64,000 nucleotides of DNA. Source: Anaerolineales bacterium (lineage in GTDB: Bacteria > Chloroflexota > Anaerolineae > Anaerolineales > Villigracilaceae). The stretch covers positions 1-64,000 of the forward strand of contig JAHDWB010000002.1 in assembly GCA_023382595.1 (NCBI GenBank), written 5' to 3'. This document shows, piece after piece, positions 44,670 to 53,556 of this stretch. The number at the start of each line of letters is the position of its first letter. Within the stretch, counting starts at the first letter, position 1. The notes beneath the pieces were generated by a model, which worked only from the letters and a program-made list of their open reading frames with translations, had not been told where the DNA came from and searched no databases. The position numbers were made by a program, and so were the translations under genes.

Positions 44670-44741
44670 ATGATCTACCATATCATCAAATCCAACCGAA
44701 AATTGAATCCATCTCGAAGTGCGCCTATTGACCGTTTGTAA
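44670..44741 (+). CDS. 23-aa leader peptide upstream of ABC exporter genes
   Basis: A short ORF with a strong Shine-Dalgarno sequence (AAAGGAG, 10 nt before the ATG) lies between the promoter and an intrinsic terminator. The peptide is basic (MIYHIIKSNRKLN then PSRSAPIDRL). A hairpin ACCGTT-TGT-AACGGT overlaps its stop codon (44731-44745). Bases 44719-44725 (GTGCGCC) inside the ORF are exactly complementary to the 5' arm of the terminator (GGCGCAC, 44772-44778), so an antiterminator is possible. This fits ribosome-controlled attenuation. Confidence 0.65.
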   Translation: MIYHIIKSNRKLNPSRSAPIDRL

Positions 44742-44764
44742 CGGTTCAAACTCTGTGTCTCTCC

Positions 44765-44796
44765 AAAACACGGCGCACCTGCGCCGTGTTTTTTTC
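44765..44796 (+). terminator. Attenuator-type terminator before ABC exporter genes
   Basis: A 12-bp stem (AAAACACGGCGC / GCGCCGTGTTTT), tetraloop ACCT and T-run, placed between the leader ORF and the first ABC gene 40 bp downstream. Unregulated, it would block most transcription of the exporter. Confidence 0.85.
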
Positions 44797-44835
44797 TTAA
44801 ACCTTAGTGCCCCTTCATGACCTTCGTGGTGAAAA

Positions 44836-46581
44836 ATGAATCTCTCTCTCAAATCTTACTGGAACCTGCTCTCCGACCACATCCGCCCTCAACGCGGACG
44901 GTTCATCCTGCTTGCCGCAATGCTCTTTGGCAGCATCGGTTTGCGCATCTTCGCCCCGCAGATCATGCGCCGCTTTATCGATTCTGCGCTGGCAGGTGAA
45001 GCACTGCAAACCCTCACATGGACCGCCATTGCCTTCATCAGCGTGGCGCTGATCCAGCAGGGTGTCCATATCGGCGTGACCTGGCTCGGTGAAAATGTCG
45101 CCTGGACCGCCACCAACGCCCTGCGCGCCGAACTGGCGGAACGCGCCCTGCACCTCGACATGAAATTCCACAATGACCACACACCCGGCGAATTGATCGA
45201 ACGCATTGACGGCGATGTGACCGAACTGGCGATCTTCTTCTCGCAGTTCGCGCTGAATCTTGTTGCGAACGGACTCCTGCTCATCGGCATTCTAGGCGCT
45301 TTGTTCCTCGAAGACTGGCGCGCAGGGCTGGCATTCACCGTCTACTCCATCCTCACGGTCGGAATTCTCAGCCGCCTGAGAAACATCGCCATCCCGCACC
45401 AAAAGGCAAGGCGCGAAGCCGAAGCGCAATACTACGGTTTCATCGAAGAACAACTGGCAGGCACCGAAGACATCCGCTCCAGCGGCGCGGTGGATTTCTC
45501 CATCCGTGAACTCTTCCGCCATCAAAGCGTCATTCTCGATCATAACCGCAAGGCACACTTCAAACGCTGGATCATGGAAAACTCGATGGGTCTCGCGCTT
45601 ACCACAGGCACGCTGCTCGCCGTCACCAGCGGCTACTGGCTCTTCACCGCCAGCGTCATCACCATCGGCACGGTCTATCTCTTCGTGCATTACCTCAGCC
45701 TGCTCGAAGAACCGTTCTGGGCAATGACCCACGAGATCGAAAGCTTCCAGACCATCGGCGCATGCGTCGAACGGCTGACCGAATTCCGCACGCTCACACC
45801 TGAAGACAAAACCGAAACGGGAACAGAGATCAACGCGCACCCGCTCGCATTGACGTTCAACGACGTGACCTTTGCCTATAACGGCGGCGACTCCGTCCTC
45901 TCCCGCCTCTCATTCGACCTCAAACCCGGCTCTGTTCTCGGACTGCTCGGACGCACGGGCAGCGGGAAGACCACGCTCGGACGCCTGGTCTTCCGTCTGT
46001 ATGACGTGAGATCGGGAGCCATCAAAGTCAACAATGTGGATTTGCGCAGCACAAATCTCGACTCCCTGCGCCGCAACATCGCCATCGTCACACAGGATGT
46101 ACAGTTATTCCGCGCCTCCATCCGCGACAACCTGACCTTCTTCGACCGTTCGATCTCGGACGAAAGCATCATTGCTGCACTCGAAAAACTGGAGATGGGC
46201 GATTGGTATCGCAGCCTGCCCAAAGGCTTGGATACGGAACTCGAAGCAGGATCAAGGTCACTGTCCGCGGGTGAGGCGCAATTGCTGGCTTTCACACGGG
46301 TCTTTTTGCGAAATCCAGGTTTGGTCATTCTCGATGAAGCCTCATCCCGTCTCGACCCTGCCACAGAACACAAACTCGAACGCGCCATGGACATACTTCT
46401 CAAAGACCGCACCGCCATCATCATCGCGCACCGCCTGCACACCATCCACCGCGCGGACGAGATCATGATCCTGGAAAAAGGCAACGTTATCGAATATGGG
46501 CACCGCGCACAGCTCGCCGCAGACCCCGCCACGCGCTTCCATCAACTCCTGCAGACCGGCATGGAAGAAGTGCTGGCGTAA
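44836..46581 (+). CDS. ABC exporter half-transporter, subunit 1
   Basis: A 581-aa fused membrane/ATPase protein of the multidrug exporter type. The membrane domain covers about 15-320. The ATPase has Walker A GRTGSGKTT from residue 372, a canonical Walker B LVILDEASS with catalytic Glu 501 and an H-loop IIIAHRLHTI. However its signature motif is LSAGE (476-480) instead of LSGGQ. That is expected for one half of an asymmetric heterodimer with the next gene. The start has only a weak Shine-Dalgarno sequence. Confidence 0.93.
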   Translation: MNLSLKSYWNLLSDHIRPQRGRFILLAAMLFGSIGLRIFAPQIMRRFIDSALAGEALQTLTWTAIAFISVALIQQGVHIGVTWLGENVAWTATNALRAELAERALHLDMKFHNDHTPGELIERIDGDVTELAIFFSQFALNLVANGLLLIGILGALFLEDWRAGLAFTVYSILTVGILSRLRNIAIPHQKARREAEAQYYGFIEEQLAGTEDIRSSGAVDFSIRELFRHQSVILDHNRKAHFKRWIMENSMGLALTTGTLLAVTSGYWLFTASVITIGTVYLFVHYLSLLEEPFWAMTHEIESFQTIGACVERLTEFRTLTPEDKTETGTEINAHPLALTFNDVTFAYNGGDSVLSRLSFDLKPGSVLGLLGRTGSGKTTLGRLVFRLYDVRSGAIKVNNVDLRSTNLDSLRRNIAIVTQDVQLFRASIRDNLTFFDRSISDESIIAALEKLEMGDWYRSLPKGLDTELEAGSRSLSAGEAQLLAFTRVFLRNPGLVILDEASSRLDPATEHKLERAMDILLKDRTAIIIAHRLHTIHRADEIMILEKGNVIEYGHRAQLAADPATRFHQLLQTGMEEVLA

Positions 46582-46586
46582 GAACC

Positions 46587-46711
46587 CGGTGGTTGAGTAG
46601 GCGGCGTTCGTCCGCCGTATCGAAACCACCGCTTTGAATCAAACGACTTATTCGCATGTGCGTTGTGGTTTCGATACGCCCTTCGCTTCGCTTCGGGCTA
46701 CTCAACCACCG
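46587..46711. repeat. REP-like palindromic repeat (family B)
   Basis: Outer arms CGGTGGTTGAGTAG and CTACTCAACCACCG, with inner arms GTATCGAAACCACC and GTGGTTTCGATACG, enclose a variable centre. It fills the gap between the two ABC genes. A second copy is at 62419-62543. Confidence 0.85.
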
Positions 46712-46737
46712 ATGAAAGATTGAAACAGGAATTTATC

Positions 46738-48537
46738 ATGACATCAACAACCCTCAACCCAACCGAAAACATCCCCTCCCTGCCCGCGTGGAAGGTCATC
46801 TACGAAATGATCCGCTTCCGCCCCTGGCTGTGGCTCGTGGATTTTATCAGCGTCGCCGTCATGCGGTTTATCTGGCAAATCGCACCCGCGCTCATCCTCA
46901 AAGCCTTCTTCGACATGCTGACCGGCGGTGCGCAAATCACCTTCGGCATTTGGGGAGTCGTCGCCCTCTTTGTTTCGCTCTGGGTCGGACGCATACTCGG
47001 AACTTACGGCTTCTATTACGCCGACGTGCCGATCTTCGCGGATATGTCCACGCTGTTACGCAAGAATCTACTGCGCCATATCCTGAAACGCCCCGGGGCA
47101 TCGCAGCTCCCCGACTCGGCGGGCGAAGCCGTCAGCCGCTTCAAAACGGACGTGAACGAGATCCCCCTGTTCGTCATCCTCGTCAACGACGTTCTGGTCG
47201 GGCTCGTCGTCATCGCGGTTGCCATCGTACTGATGACGCGCATCAATCCATCCGTCACGATCATGGCGCTCATCCCGCTCGTCATCGTCGGCATCATCGC
47301 CAACATCGCCACCGGGCGCATCGAACACTACCGCCGCGCCTCGCGGCAAGCGGGCGGCAAAGTGACCGGTTTCATCGGCGAGTTCTTCGGCGCGGTGCAA
47401 GCGGTCAAAGTGGCGTCGGCGGAGAAAAATGTCATCGGTCACTTCCACAAGATCAACGACGAACGACGCGTGCTCACCATCCGCGAAAAAGTATTCGACG
47501 AAGTGCTCGGCTCGTTATACCGCAACACCTCCACGCTCGGCACCGGCGTCATCCTCGTGCTGGTCGGTCAATCCATGCGCACGGGCAACTTCACCCTCGG
47601 CGACTTCTCGCTCTTCGTCTACCTCCTGCAAAGCATGGGCGACCTGACCACGTTCGGCGGCATGTTGTGGGCACGCTACAAACAACTCGATGTCTCGGTC
47701 AAGCGTATGTACTGCCTGATGGAAAACGCGCCGCTGGATGCGCTCGTTCAGCACAGCCCGATCAACCTGACGGGAGCATTGCCTGACGTGACCTATCCGA
47801 CGAAAACCGCATCAGACCGGCTGGATGAACTGGTCGCTGACCATCTGACCTTTCACTACCCCGATTCGTCCAACGGCATCGAAGACATCTCGCTGAAAAT
47901 CAAACGCGGTTCGCTGACGGTTATCACGGGCCGTATCGGTTCCGGCAAGACAACGCTGCTGCGCACATTGCTCGGGCTGCTCCCCGCCGACTCAGGCGAA
48001 GTCCGTTGGAATGGACAAGTCATCACCGATGCCGGCAACTTCTTCGTCCCGCCAAGATGTGCCTACACCGCACAAGTCCCGCGCCTGTTCAGCAACACCC
48101 TGCGGAATAATGTTTTGCTTGGTTTGAATAAAACGGACGATGACATCTACCGCGCCGCCAAACTTGCCGTCATGGACCGCGACCTTGAGCAGCTCGATGA
48201 TGATCTTGAAACCATGGTCGGTGCACGCGGCGTCAAACTCTCCGGCGGGCAGGCACAACGCACCGCTGCGGCGCGCATGTTCATCCGCGAGACGGAGCTG
48301 GTCGTCTTCGACGATCTCTCCAGCGCGTTGGACGTGGATACCGAACGCCAACTTTGGGAGCGCATCTTTGCGAACAACAACATGACCTGTCTCGTTGTCT
48401 CCCACCGCCGTCCGCTTCTGCGCCGCGCGAATCACATCATTGTACTGAAAGATGGTAAGGTAGAATCAGAAGGAACACTGGATGAACTTCTCACAACCAG
48501 CGCCGAAATGCACGAGTTGTGGAAGTTGGAAGAATAG
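46738..48537 (+). CDS. ABC exporter half-transporter, subunit 2 (degenerate Walker B)
   Basis: A 599-aa ABC exporter half with the start at 46738 behind AGGA. The membrane domain covers about 25-340. The ATPase has Walker A GRIGSGKTTLLRTLLG from residue 398, a canonical signature LSGGQ (501-505) and H-loop CLVVSHRRPLL, but Walker B reads LVVFDDLSS, so the catalytic Glu is Asp 526. Together with the LSAGE of subunit 1, this gives one consensus and one degenerate ATP site, as in BmrCD and TM287/288. Confidence 0.92.
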   Translation: MTSTTLNPTENIPSLPAWKVIYEMIRFRPWLWLVDFISVAVMRFIWQIAPALILKAFFDMLTGGAQITFGIWGVVALFVSLWVGRILGTYGFYYADVPIFADMSTLLRKNLLRHILKRPGASQLPDSAGEAVSRFKTDVNEIPLFVILVNDVLVGLVVIAVAIVLMTRINPSVTIMALIPLVIVGIIANIATGRIEHYRRASRQAGGKVTGFIGEFFGAVQAVKVASAEKNVIGHFHKINDERRVLTIREKVFDEVLGSLYRNTSTLGTGVILVLVGQSMRTGNFTLGDFSLFVYLLQSMGDLTTFGGMLWARYKQLDVSVKRMYCLMENAPLDALVQHSPINLTGALPDVTYPTKTASDRLDELVADHLTFHYPDSSNGIEDISLKIKRGSLTVITGRIGSGKTTLLRTLLGLLPADSGEVRWNGQVITDAGNFFVPPRCAYTAQVPRLFSNTLRNNVLLGLNKTDDDIYRAAKLAVMDRDLEQLDDDLETMVGARGVKLSGGQAQRTAAARMFIRETELVVFDDLSSALDVDTERQLWERIFANNNMTCLVVSHRRPLLRRANHIIVLKDGKVESEGTLDELLTTSAEMHELWKLEE

Positions 48538-48635
48538 ATGTCATTGCGAGGGCGGTGTTCTTCCGCCCGAAGCAATCTCCTCGCCCTTAAGAGAGGATTG
48601 CTTCGTCGTCGCTCCGCTCCTCCTCGCAATGACAT
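48538..48635. repeat. REP-like palindromic repeat (family A), copy 1
   Basis: Arms ATGTCATTGCGAG and CTCGCAATGACAT with inner GAAGCAATC / GATTGCTTC arms. It begins at the stop of the ABC gene and ends 13 bp before the rtcB start. Confidence 0.9.
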
Positions 48636-48648
48636 GGGCAAGGTGACC

Positions 48649-50073
48649 ATGGACATCATCACAGGAAAGATCCTGAAACATTACAACTGGACCGACGGAA
48701 AGATCATCGGCATCGCGAAGGACATTGGAAACAAACTCATCGAGAACGGCATGGAACGCGATGTGGTTCTCGCTAAAATGGACGCGGTCCGCAACGACCC
48801 CGGCAGTTTTCTCGCCGACGCCACCTTCGCCGGCCTTGCGCGTGAGTGCATCCGCATCAAGCAAAAGGAAGAGAGTATTCAACATCACGAACTGCGCGAC
48901 CAGCCGCTCCAATATCCCATCTGGGGCAGGCAGCACATTGACGAAGGCTCGTTCGCGCAAATGGACAACGCCATGCGCCTACCGGTCAGCGTGGCGGGCG
49001 CGTTGATGCCCGATGCCCACGTCGGCTATGGATTACCCATCGGCGGCGTGCTGGCAACGGACAATGCGGTCATCCCGTACGCCGTCGGCGTGGACATCGC
49101 CTGCCGCATGAGACTGTCGCTTTATGAAGTCTCACCGATCCTGCTTGGACAAAAGCCCGCGCTCTTTGAAAATGCCCTGTGGGACGAAACCGCCTTCGGC
49201 ATCGGCGCAGAATGGAAGGGCAGCAGACGTGCCGAACATCAAGTGCTGGATGATTCCGCCTGGGATGCGACCCGCTTGCTGAAAAGTTTGCAGAACAATG
49301 CAGTCAAGCAGCTCGGCACAAGCGGCACCGGCAATCACTTTGTGGAGTGGGGTTCGTTCCGCCTGCATGAGCCGATGTTCGGCTTGAAGCCCGGCGAATA
49401 TCTCGCCCTGCTCTCGCACAGCGGTTCGCGTAGTGTCGGATTCAAGATCGCCGACCGCTACAGCAAACTCGCCATGGACTTACATCCCGAACTCGATAAA
49501 AGCGTGCGTCACCTTGCGTGGTTGTCGCTCGATTCGGAGGAAGGATTGGAATACTGGCTCTCGATGGAACTGGCGGGGCGCTTCGCTTCGGCAAATCACT
49601 ACATCATCCACAAGCGGGTGGCGGCTGCGGTTGGACTCAAGGAAGTCGCGGTCGTCGAGAACCATCACAATTTTGCCTGGCGCGAAAAACTCCCCGACGG
49701 GCGCGAAGTCATCGTCCATCGCAAAGGCGCGACGCCCGCGAGTGAGGGAGTCTTGGGCGTGATCCCAGGCTCGATGGGTGATGCAGGCTACGTCGTCAGA
49801 GGCAGAGGCGTGAGCGATGCGCTCCAGTCCGCTTCGCATGGGGCGGGCAGGCAGATGAGCCGCAAAGCCGCGCTGAACTCCATCAGCAAACGCGAACGGG
49901 ATGAATATCTCAAGGCGCGCGGTGTCACGCTGCTCGGCGGCGGCTTGGATGAATCACCGCAGGCATACAAACCGATCGACGAAGTCATCGCCGCACAGCA
50001 TGATCTCGTGGATGTTGTCGGCAAGTTCACGCCGAAGATCGTCCGCATGGCGGATGAGCCCGGCGATATTTAA
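48649..50073 (+). CDS. rtcB: RNA-splicing ligase RtcB
   Basis: A 474-aa GTP-dependent RNA ligase that joins 2',3'-cyclic phosphate and 5'-OH ends. The start at 48649 follows AAGGTG; the longer frame would translate the upstream repeat. Motifs: PYAVGVDIACRMRLSL with the metal Cys, GTSGTGNHFVEWG, LSHSGSRSVGFKIADRY, VENHHNFAW, HRKGATPASEGVLGVIPGSM and SASHGAGRQMSRKAAL, whose His accepts GMP. No archease gene is adjacent. Confidence 0.94.
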   Translation: MDIITGKILKHYNWTDGKIIGIAKDIGNKLIENGMERDVVLAKMDAVRNDPGSFLADATFAGLARECIRIKQKEESIQHHELRDQPLQYPIWGRQHIDEGSFAQMDNAMRLPVSVAGALMPDAHVGYGLPIGGVLATDNAVIPYAVGVDIACRMRLSLYEVSPILLGQKPALFENALWDETAFGIGAEWKGSRRAEHQVLDDSAWDATRLLKSLQNNAVKQLGTSGTGNHFVEWGSFRLHEPMFGLKPGEYLALLSHSGSRSVGFKIADRYSKLAMDLHPELDKSVRHLAWLSLDSEEGLEYWLSMELAGRFASANHYIIHKRVAAAVGLKEVAVVENHHNFAWREKLPDGREVIVHRKGATPASEGVLGVIPGSMGDAGYVVRGRGVSDALQSASHGAGRQMSRKAALNSISKRERDEYLKARGVTLLGGGLDESPQAYKPIDEVIAAQHDLVDVVGKFTPKIVRMADEPGDI

Positions 50074-50076
50074 GAC

Positions 50077-50107
50077 AAACAGATGCGGCGAACCTGCATC
50101 TGTTTTT
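50077..50107 (+). terminator. Terminator after rtcB
   Basis: Stem AAACAGATGC / GCATCTGTTT with a 9-nt loop and T-run. Confidence 0.85.
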
Positions 50108-50117
50108 ACAAGGAAAA

Positions 50118-52001
50118 ATGAATCCAATTCACATCGACGGTCCGTGGTTCAAAGATGAAGCAGGGCGCATATTGATCCTGCGCGGCGTCAATCTGGGTGG
50201 GAGCAGTAAAGTTCCGTATTCCCCGAACGGCGCGACCTATATTCGTGACGGGTTCTTCAATCATCGGGATGTTTCGTTCGTTGGACGCCCATTTCCATTG
50301 GATGAGGCGGACGAACACTTCGCGCGGTTGAAGGCTTGGGGATTGACCTGCCTGCGCTTCGTGATCACGTGGGAAGCCATCGAGTATAAAGGTCCCGGTG
50401 TCTATGACCGGGAGTATTTGGATTATCTCCGCGCCGTGATCGAAAAAGCAAATGAGCATGGCATGTTGGTTTTCATCGACTCGCACCAGGATGTGTGGAG
50501 CCGCTTCTCCGGCGGCGACGGCGCTCCGGGCTGGACGTTCGAAGCGGCGGGTATGAACATCACCCGTTTCCACGAAACCGGCGCGGCGTTCCTGCATCAA
50601 ATCCACGGCGAGCCGCTGCCACAGATGGTCTGGCCCACCAACGCCACCAAACTGGCGGCGGCAACCATGTTCACGCTTTTCTTCGGCGGCAACGACTTCG
50701 CGCCACTAACGAAAGTACAAGGCGAGCCCATTCAGGAGTTCCTGCAACGACATTACATCAATGCGATAAAGGAAGTTGCGAAAGCGCTGAAAGGATTGCC
50801 AAATGTCATCGGGTATGATGCGCTCAACGAACCCGGGGAAGGCTACATCGGCACGGACGATCTGACGAGCATCCAGACCGTCGTCGAGAAGGGAGCGACT
50901 CCCACCCCGCTTCAATCCATGGCTTTGGGCATGGACATCTCGCAGGAAGTGGGAATTTGGGATATCGGCTTCCTTGGACCCAAGCAGACCGGGAAACGAA
51001 CACTGAATCCCAACGGCGAACGAGCCTGGCTGGATGGATTCGATTGCATCTGGAAACAACACGGCGTTTGGGATGTGGATTCTCAGGGTCAGCCGTGCCT
51101 GCTCCGCCCGGAGCATTTTGCCAAGGTCAACGGGCGGGAGGTGGATTTCCACCGTGATTATTACATCCCGTTCCTCAACCGCTTTGCACAGGAGATCCGC
51201 GAGATTCACCCCGAGGCAATTCTGTTCGTGGAGCACGGCTTTCGAAGCCACGGTCCCACATGGACGGAACACGACGCGCCCAATATTGTCTACGCACCAC
51301 ACTGGTATGACGGCGTCGTGTTGATGATGAAATCCTTTAATTCATTTTTGAACTACGACCGCGACCAGAAGAAACTCGTCCTTGGCGCAGGGAACATCCG
51401 CCGTTCGTTCGCGCAGCAAATGCGGAACAAAAAAATCCACGCGGAGAAATACATGGGCAATGCGCCCACCCTGCTGAGTGAAATTGGCATTGCTTTTGAC
51501 CTGAACAAAAAGAAGGCGTATCGCACAGGCGATTTCGGCGAACAGATCAAGGCGCTCGACCGCACCCTGCAGGCAATGGACGAGAACCTGCTCAGTTATA
51601 CGCTTTGGAATTACACCGCCGACAATACCAACGAACACGGCGACCTGTGGAACAACGAAGACCTGTCCATTTTCAGCAGGGATCAACAGCGCGACCCCGA
51701 AAACATCCATTCCGGCGGACGGGCGCTGGAAGCGGCAGTGAGACCGTACCCCATCGCAACCGCCGGGGAACCGCTGCAAATCTCGTTCGATGTCCGAACG
51801 AGGGAATTTGTTTACCGCTTCCGCCATGATCCCGCCGTCACAGAGCCAACGATGGTCTTTCTGCCAAACTTTCAATATCCAAAAGGCTGTGAGGTGCAGG
51901 TATCGGACGGTGAGTACGAAATAAGTGCGCAAGAACAATACCTGATCTACCGACACAACCCGCAGCATGAAATTCACACGATACGCATCCAGCCCGCCTG
52001 A
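50118..52001 (+). CDS. Glycoside hydrolase family 5 (endoglycoceramidase-like)
   Basis: A 627-aa cellulase-fold glycosidase. It has RGVNLGGSSKVPY at the N-terminus, DSHQDVWSRFSGGDGAP, the acid/base motif YDALNEPGEGYIG and the nucleophile region TLLSEIGIAFD. The long insertions and C-terminal beta domain (about 530-627) match endoglycoceramidase / glucosylceramidase-type GH5 members. It lacks a signal peptide, so it may be cytoplasmic, as for some bacterial and fungal glucosylceramidases. The Shine-Dalgarno sequence AAGGA is present. Confidence 0.9.
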   Translation: MNPIHIDGPWFKDEAGRILILRGVNLGGSSKVPYSPNGATYIRDGFFNHRDVSFVGRPFPLDEADEHFARLKAWGLTCLRFVITWEAIEYKGPGVYDREYLDYLRAVIEKANEHGMLVFIDSHQDVWSRFSGGDGAPGWTFEAAGMNITRFHETGAAFLHQIHGEPLPQMVWPTNATKLAAATMFTLFFGGNDFAPLTKVQGEPIQEFLQRHYINAIKEVAKALKGLPNVIGYDALNEPGEGYIGTDDLTSIQTVVEKGATPTPLQSMALGMDISQEVGIWDIGFLGPKQTGKRTLNPNGERAWLDGFDCIWKQHGVWDVDSQGQPCLLRPEHFAKVNGREVDFHRDYYIPFLNRFAQEIREIHPEAILFVEHGFRSHGPTWTEHDAPNIVYAPHWYDGVVLMMKSFNSFLNYDRDQKKLVLGAGNIRRSFAQQMRNKKIHAEKYMGNAPTLLSEIGIAFDLNKKKAYRTGDFGEQIKALDRTLQAMDENLLSYTLWNYTADNTNEHGDLWNNEDLSIFSRDQQRDPENIHSGGRALEAAVRPYPIATAGEPLQISFDVRTREFVYRFRHDPAVTEPTMVFLPNFQYPKGCEVQVSDGEYEISAQEQYLIYRHNPQHEIHTIRIQPA

Positions 52002-52055
52002 ACACGGATTGAAATCGGACATGAAAACGCAAGTTCATGCCTGCGGTCTTTTCGT

Positions 52056-52061
52056 TATAAT
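52056..52061 (+). promoter_or_regulatory. -10 element, leaderless promoter
   Basis: TATAAT ends 6 nt before the ATG at 52068, with no Shine-Dalgarno sequence. Confidence 0.5.
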
Positions 52062-52067
52062 GGACAC

Positions 52068-52703
52068 ATGCTCAAAGGTGATTCTCAATTCCACGAAATT
52101 CTGCACAAGTTCTCGCAAGAGACGAACGAGACAGAGCGCAAGGCGCTCGAAGAGGGCATCTGGAAACGTTACGGCGCGGAACATACCGTCTTCGTATTGG
52201 ACATGTCTGGTTTTTCCCTGCTGACGCGCAAGTACGGCATCGTGCATTACCTCTCGATGATCCAACGCATGCAGCAGACCGTGATCCCCATTGTGGAAGG
52301 TCACAACGGGCGCATCGTCAAATTCGAAGCGGACAACTGCTTCGCGGTCTTTCCCAACCCGCTTCTGGCGGCACGCGCCGCGACTACTATGCAGCATGCC
52401 TTCCACGCCGCCAACCTGCTGACCTCGGACGAACTCGATATCCACGTCGCCATCGGGATCGATTACGGGAAGATCCTGCTTATCAACAACGAGGATATGT
52501 TCGGCGACGCGGTCAACCGCGCCTGCAAAATGGGGGAGGATATCGGATACGCCGGCGAGGTATTGATCACCAAGGATGCCATGGATCTCATCCCGAACGA
52601 TGCGGATATTCAGGGAAAGCTCATCGAACTGAGCATCGGCGGATTAAGTACGCCTGCCTATTCGATCACGTATAGGTCGAAAGATGATGGCGGGCAGGAA
52701 TAA
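52068..52703 (+). CDS. Class III adenylate/guanylate cyclase-domain protein
   Basis: A 211-aa single cyclase homology domain with a short N-terminal helix. The metal-binding aspartates are D45 (VFVLDMSGFS) and D89 (KFEADNCFAVF). Lys 85 and Asp 143 correspond to the residues that select ATP. Asn 150 in GDAVNRACKM is the conserved transition-state Asn, but the usual Arg four residues later is Lys 154. It could make cAMP with low activity; this needs testing. No cAMP receptor is adjacent. Confidence 0.85.
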   Translation: MLKGDSQFHEILHKFSQETNETERKALEEGIWKRYGAEHTVFVLDMSGFSLLTRKYGIVHYLSMIQRMQQTVIPIVEGHNGRIVKFEADNCFAVFPNPLLAARAATTMQHAFHAANLLTSDELDIHVAIGIDYGKILLINNEDMFGDAVNRACKMGEDIGYAGEVLITKDAMDLIPNDADIQGKLIELSIGGLSTPAYSITYRSKDDGGQE

Positions 52704-52749
52704 ACGCTTCTCCCGCACTCGACTGCCACCCCTTCGCTGTTGACCGTGC

Positions 52750-52779
52750 CACAAAGAAAAAGCCTTCATGCTCTTTGTG
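52750..52779. terminator. Hairpin between convergent cyclase and yigZ genes
   Basis: Stem CACAAAGA / TCTTTGTG with a 14-nt loop and short T-runs on both sides. Confidence 0.5.
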
Positions 52780-52780
52780 T

Positions 52781-53419
52781 TTAACCGACCCTCACGATCT
52801 CTTCTTTCGTCTCGATCACTTCCACCTGAATCTTCCCCGCCGACAACTCACGCAGATCGGTTTGAAATGCCTCGTAATTCTCCACGGGGAATTGCAGTGT
52901 CAGCGTAATATCCCCGGCATAATCTTCACCCAGCATCCTGCCATGATGCTTTGACACAAGCAGACGCACTCGCTCCAACAGATTATAGGGTATCGCCGCC
53001 ATCGCCACGTGGACCGGGACTCTCCGTCCGCGCTCCACGGCGTTGACCACGGATTGCGCAGCCTCGGTATAGGCTTTGACCAGTCCGCCCGTGCCGAGCA
53101 GGGTTCCGCCGAAATAGCGGGTGATGACCAGAACCGCATCGCCGAGACCGCTTCCGCGCAGGACGGTCAGCGCGGGCTTGCCCGATGTTCCGCCCGGCTC
53201 ACCGTCATCCGAAAAATATTCAGTTTCCGTATTCCCGCCGCCGATGATATAGGCTGGGACGTTATGAGTCGCGTCCGCGAACTCTGCGCGAATCCGCTTG
53301 ATGAAGGCGCGCGCCTCGTCGATGAAAAAAGCAGGCGCGAGCGTGGCAATGAAGCGCGAGTTGACCACCGTCTGTTCGCGGCGGATCTCGGTCAGGGGGA
53401 CGAGGTAAAGGGTGGACAT
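52781..53419 (-). CDS. YigZ/IMPACT family protein
   Basis: A 212-aa protein of the UPF0029/IMPACT family. The start at 53419 is chosen because it gives MSTLYLVPLTEIRREQTVVN, and TAAAAT lies 7 nt upstream. The core FSDDGEPGGTSGKPALTVLR followed by VVITRYFGGTLLGTGGLVKAY is diagnostic. The C-terminal DUF1949 part is present. The molecular role is unclear; eukaryotic relatives affect translation control. Confidence 0.92.
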   Translation of the reverse strand: MSTLYLVPLTEIRREQTVVNSRFIATLAPAFFIDEARAFIKRIRAEFADATHNVPAYIIGGGNTETEYFSDDGEPGGTSGKPALTVLRGSGLGDAVLVITRYFGGTLLGTGGLVKAYTEAAQSVVNAVERGRRVPVHVAMAAIPYNLLERVRLLVSKHHGRMLGEDYAGDITLTLQFPVENYEAFQTDLRELSAGKIQVEVIETKEEIVRVG

Positions 53420-53426
53420 GATGGGA

Positions 53427-53432
53427 ATTTTA
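53427..53432 (-). promoter_or_regulatory. -10 element, leaderless promoter of yigZ
   Basis: TAAAAT on the minus strand, 7 nt before the ATG at 53419. Confidence 0.45.
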
Positions 53433-53532
53433 CATTGAATCCAGCGCAGACCTGACATGTCTCATCTGCGTGGACTAAGCGTCAAGTCCGCCCGCGCTTC
53501 GCGGAGACATATCAGGTCCAAATGTTTTCCTG

Positions 53533-53538
53533 TATAAT
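53533..53538 (+). promoter_or_regulatory. -10 element of TIR gene promoter
   Basis: TATAAT followed by a start near 53545, giving a leader of only about 12 nt that begins with the Shine-Dalgarno sequence AAGGAG. Confidence 0.55.
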
Positions 53539-53556
53539 CCACGCAAGGAGCCGCGC

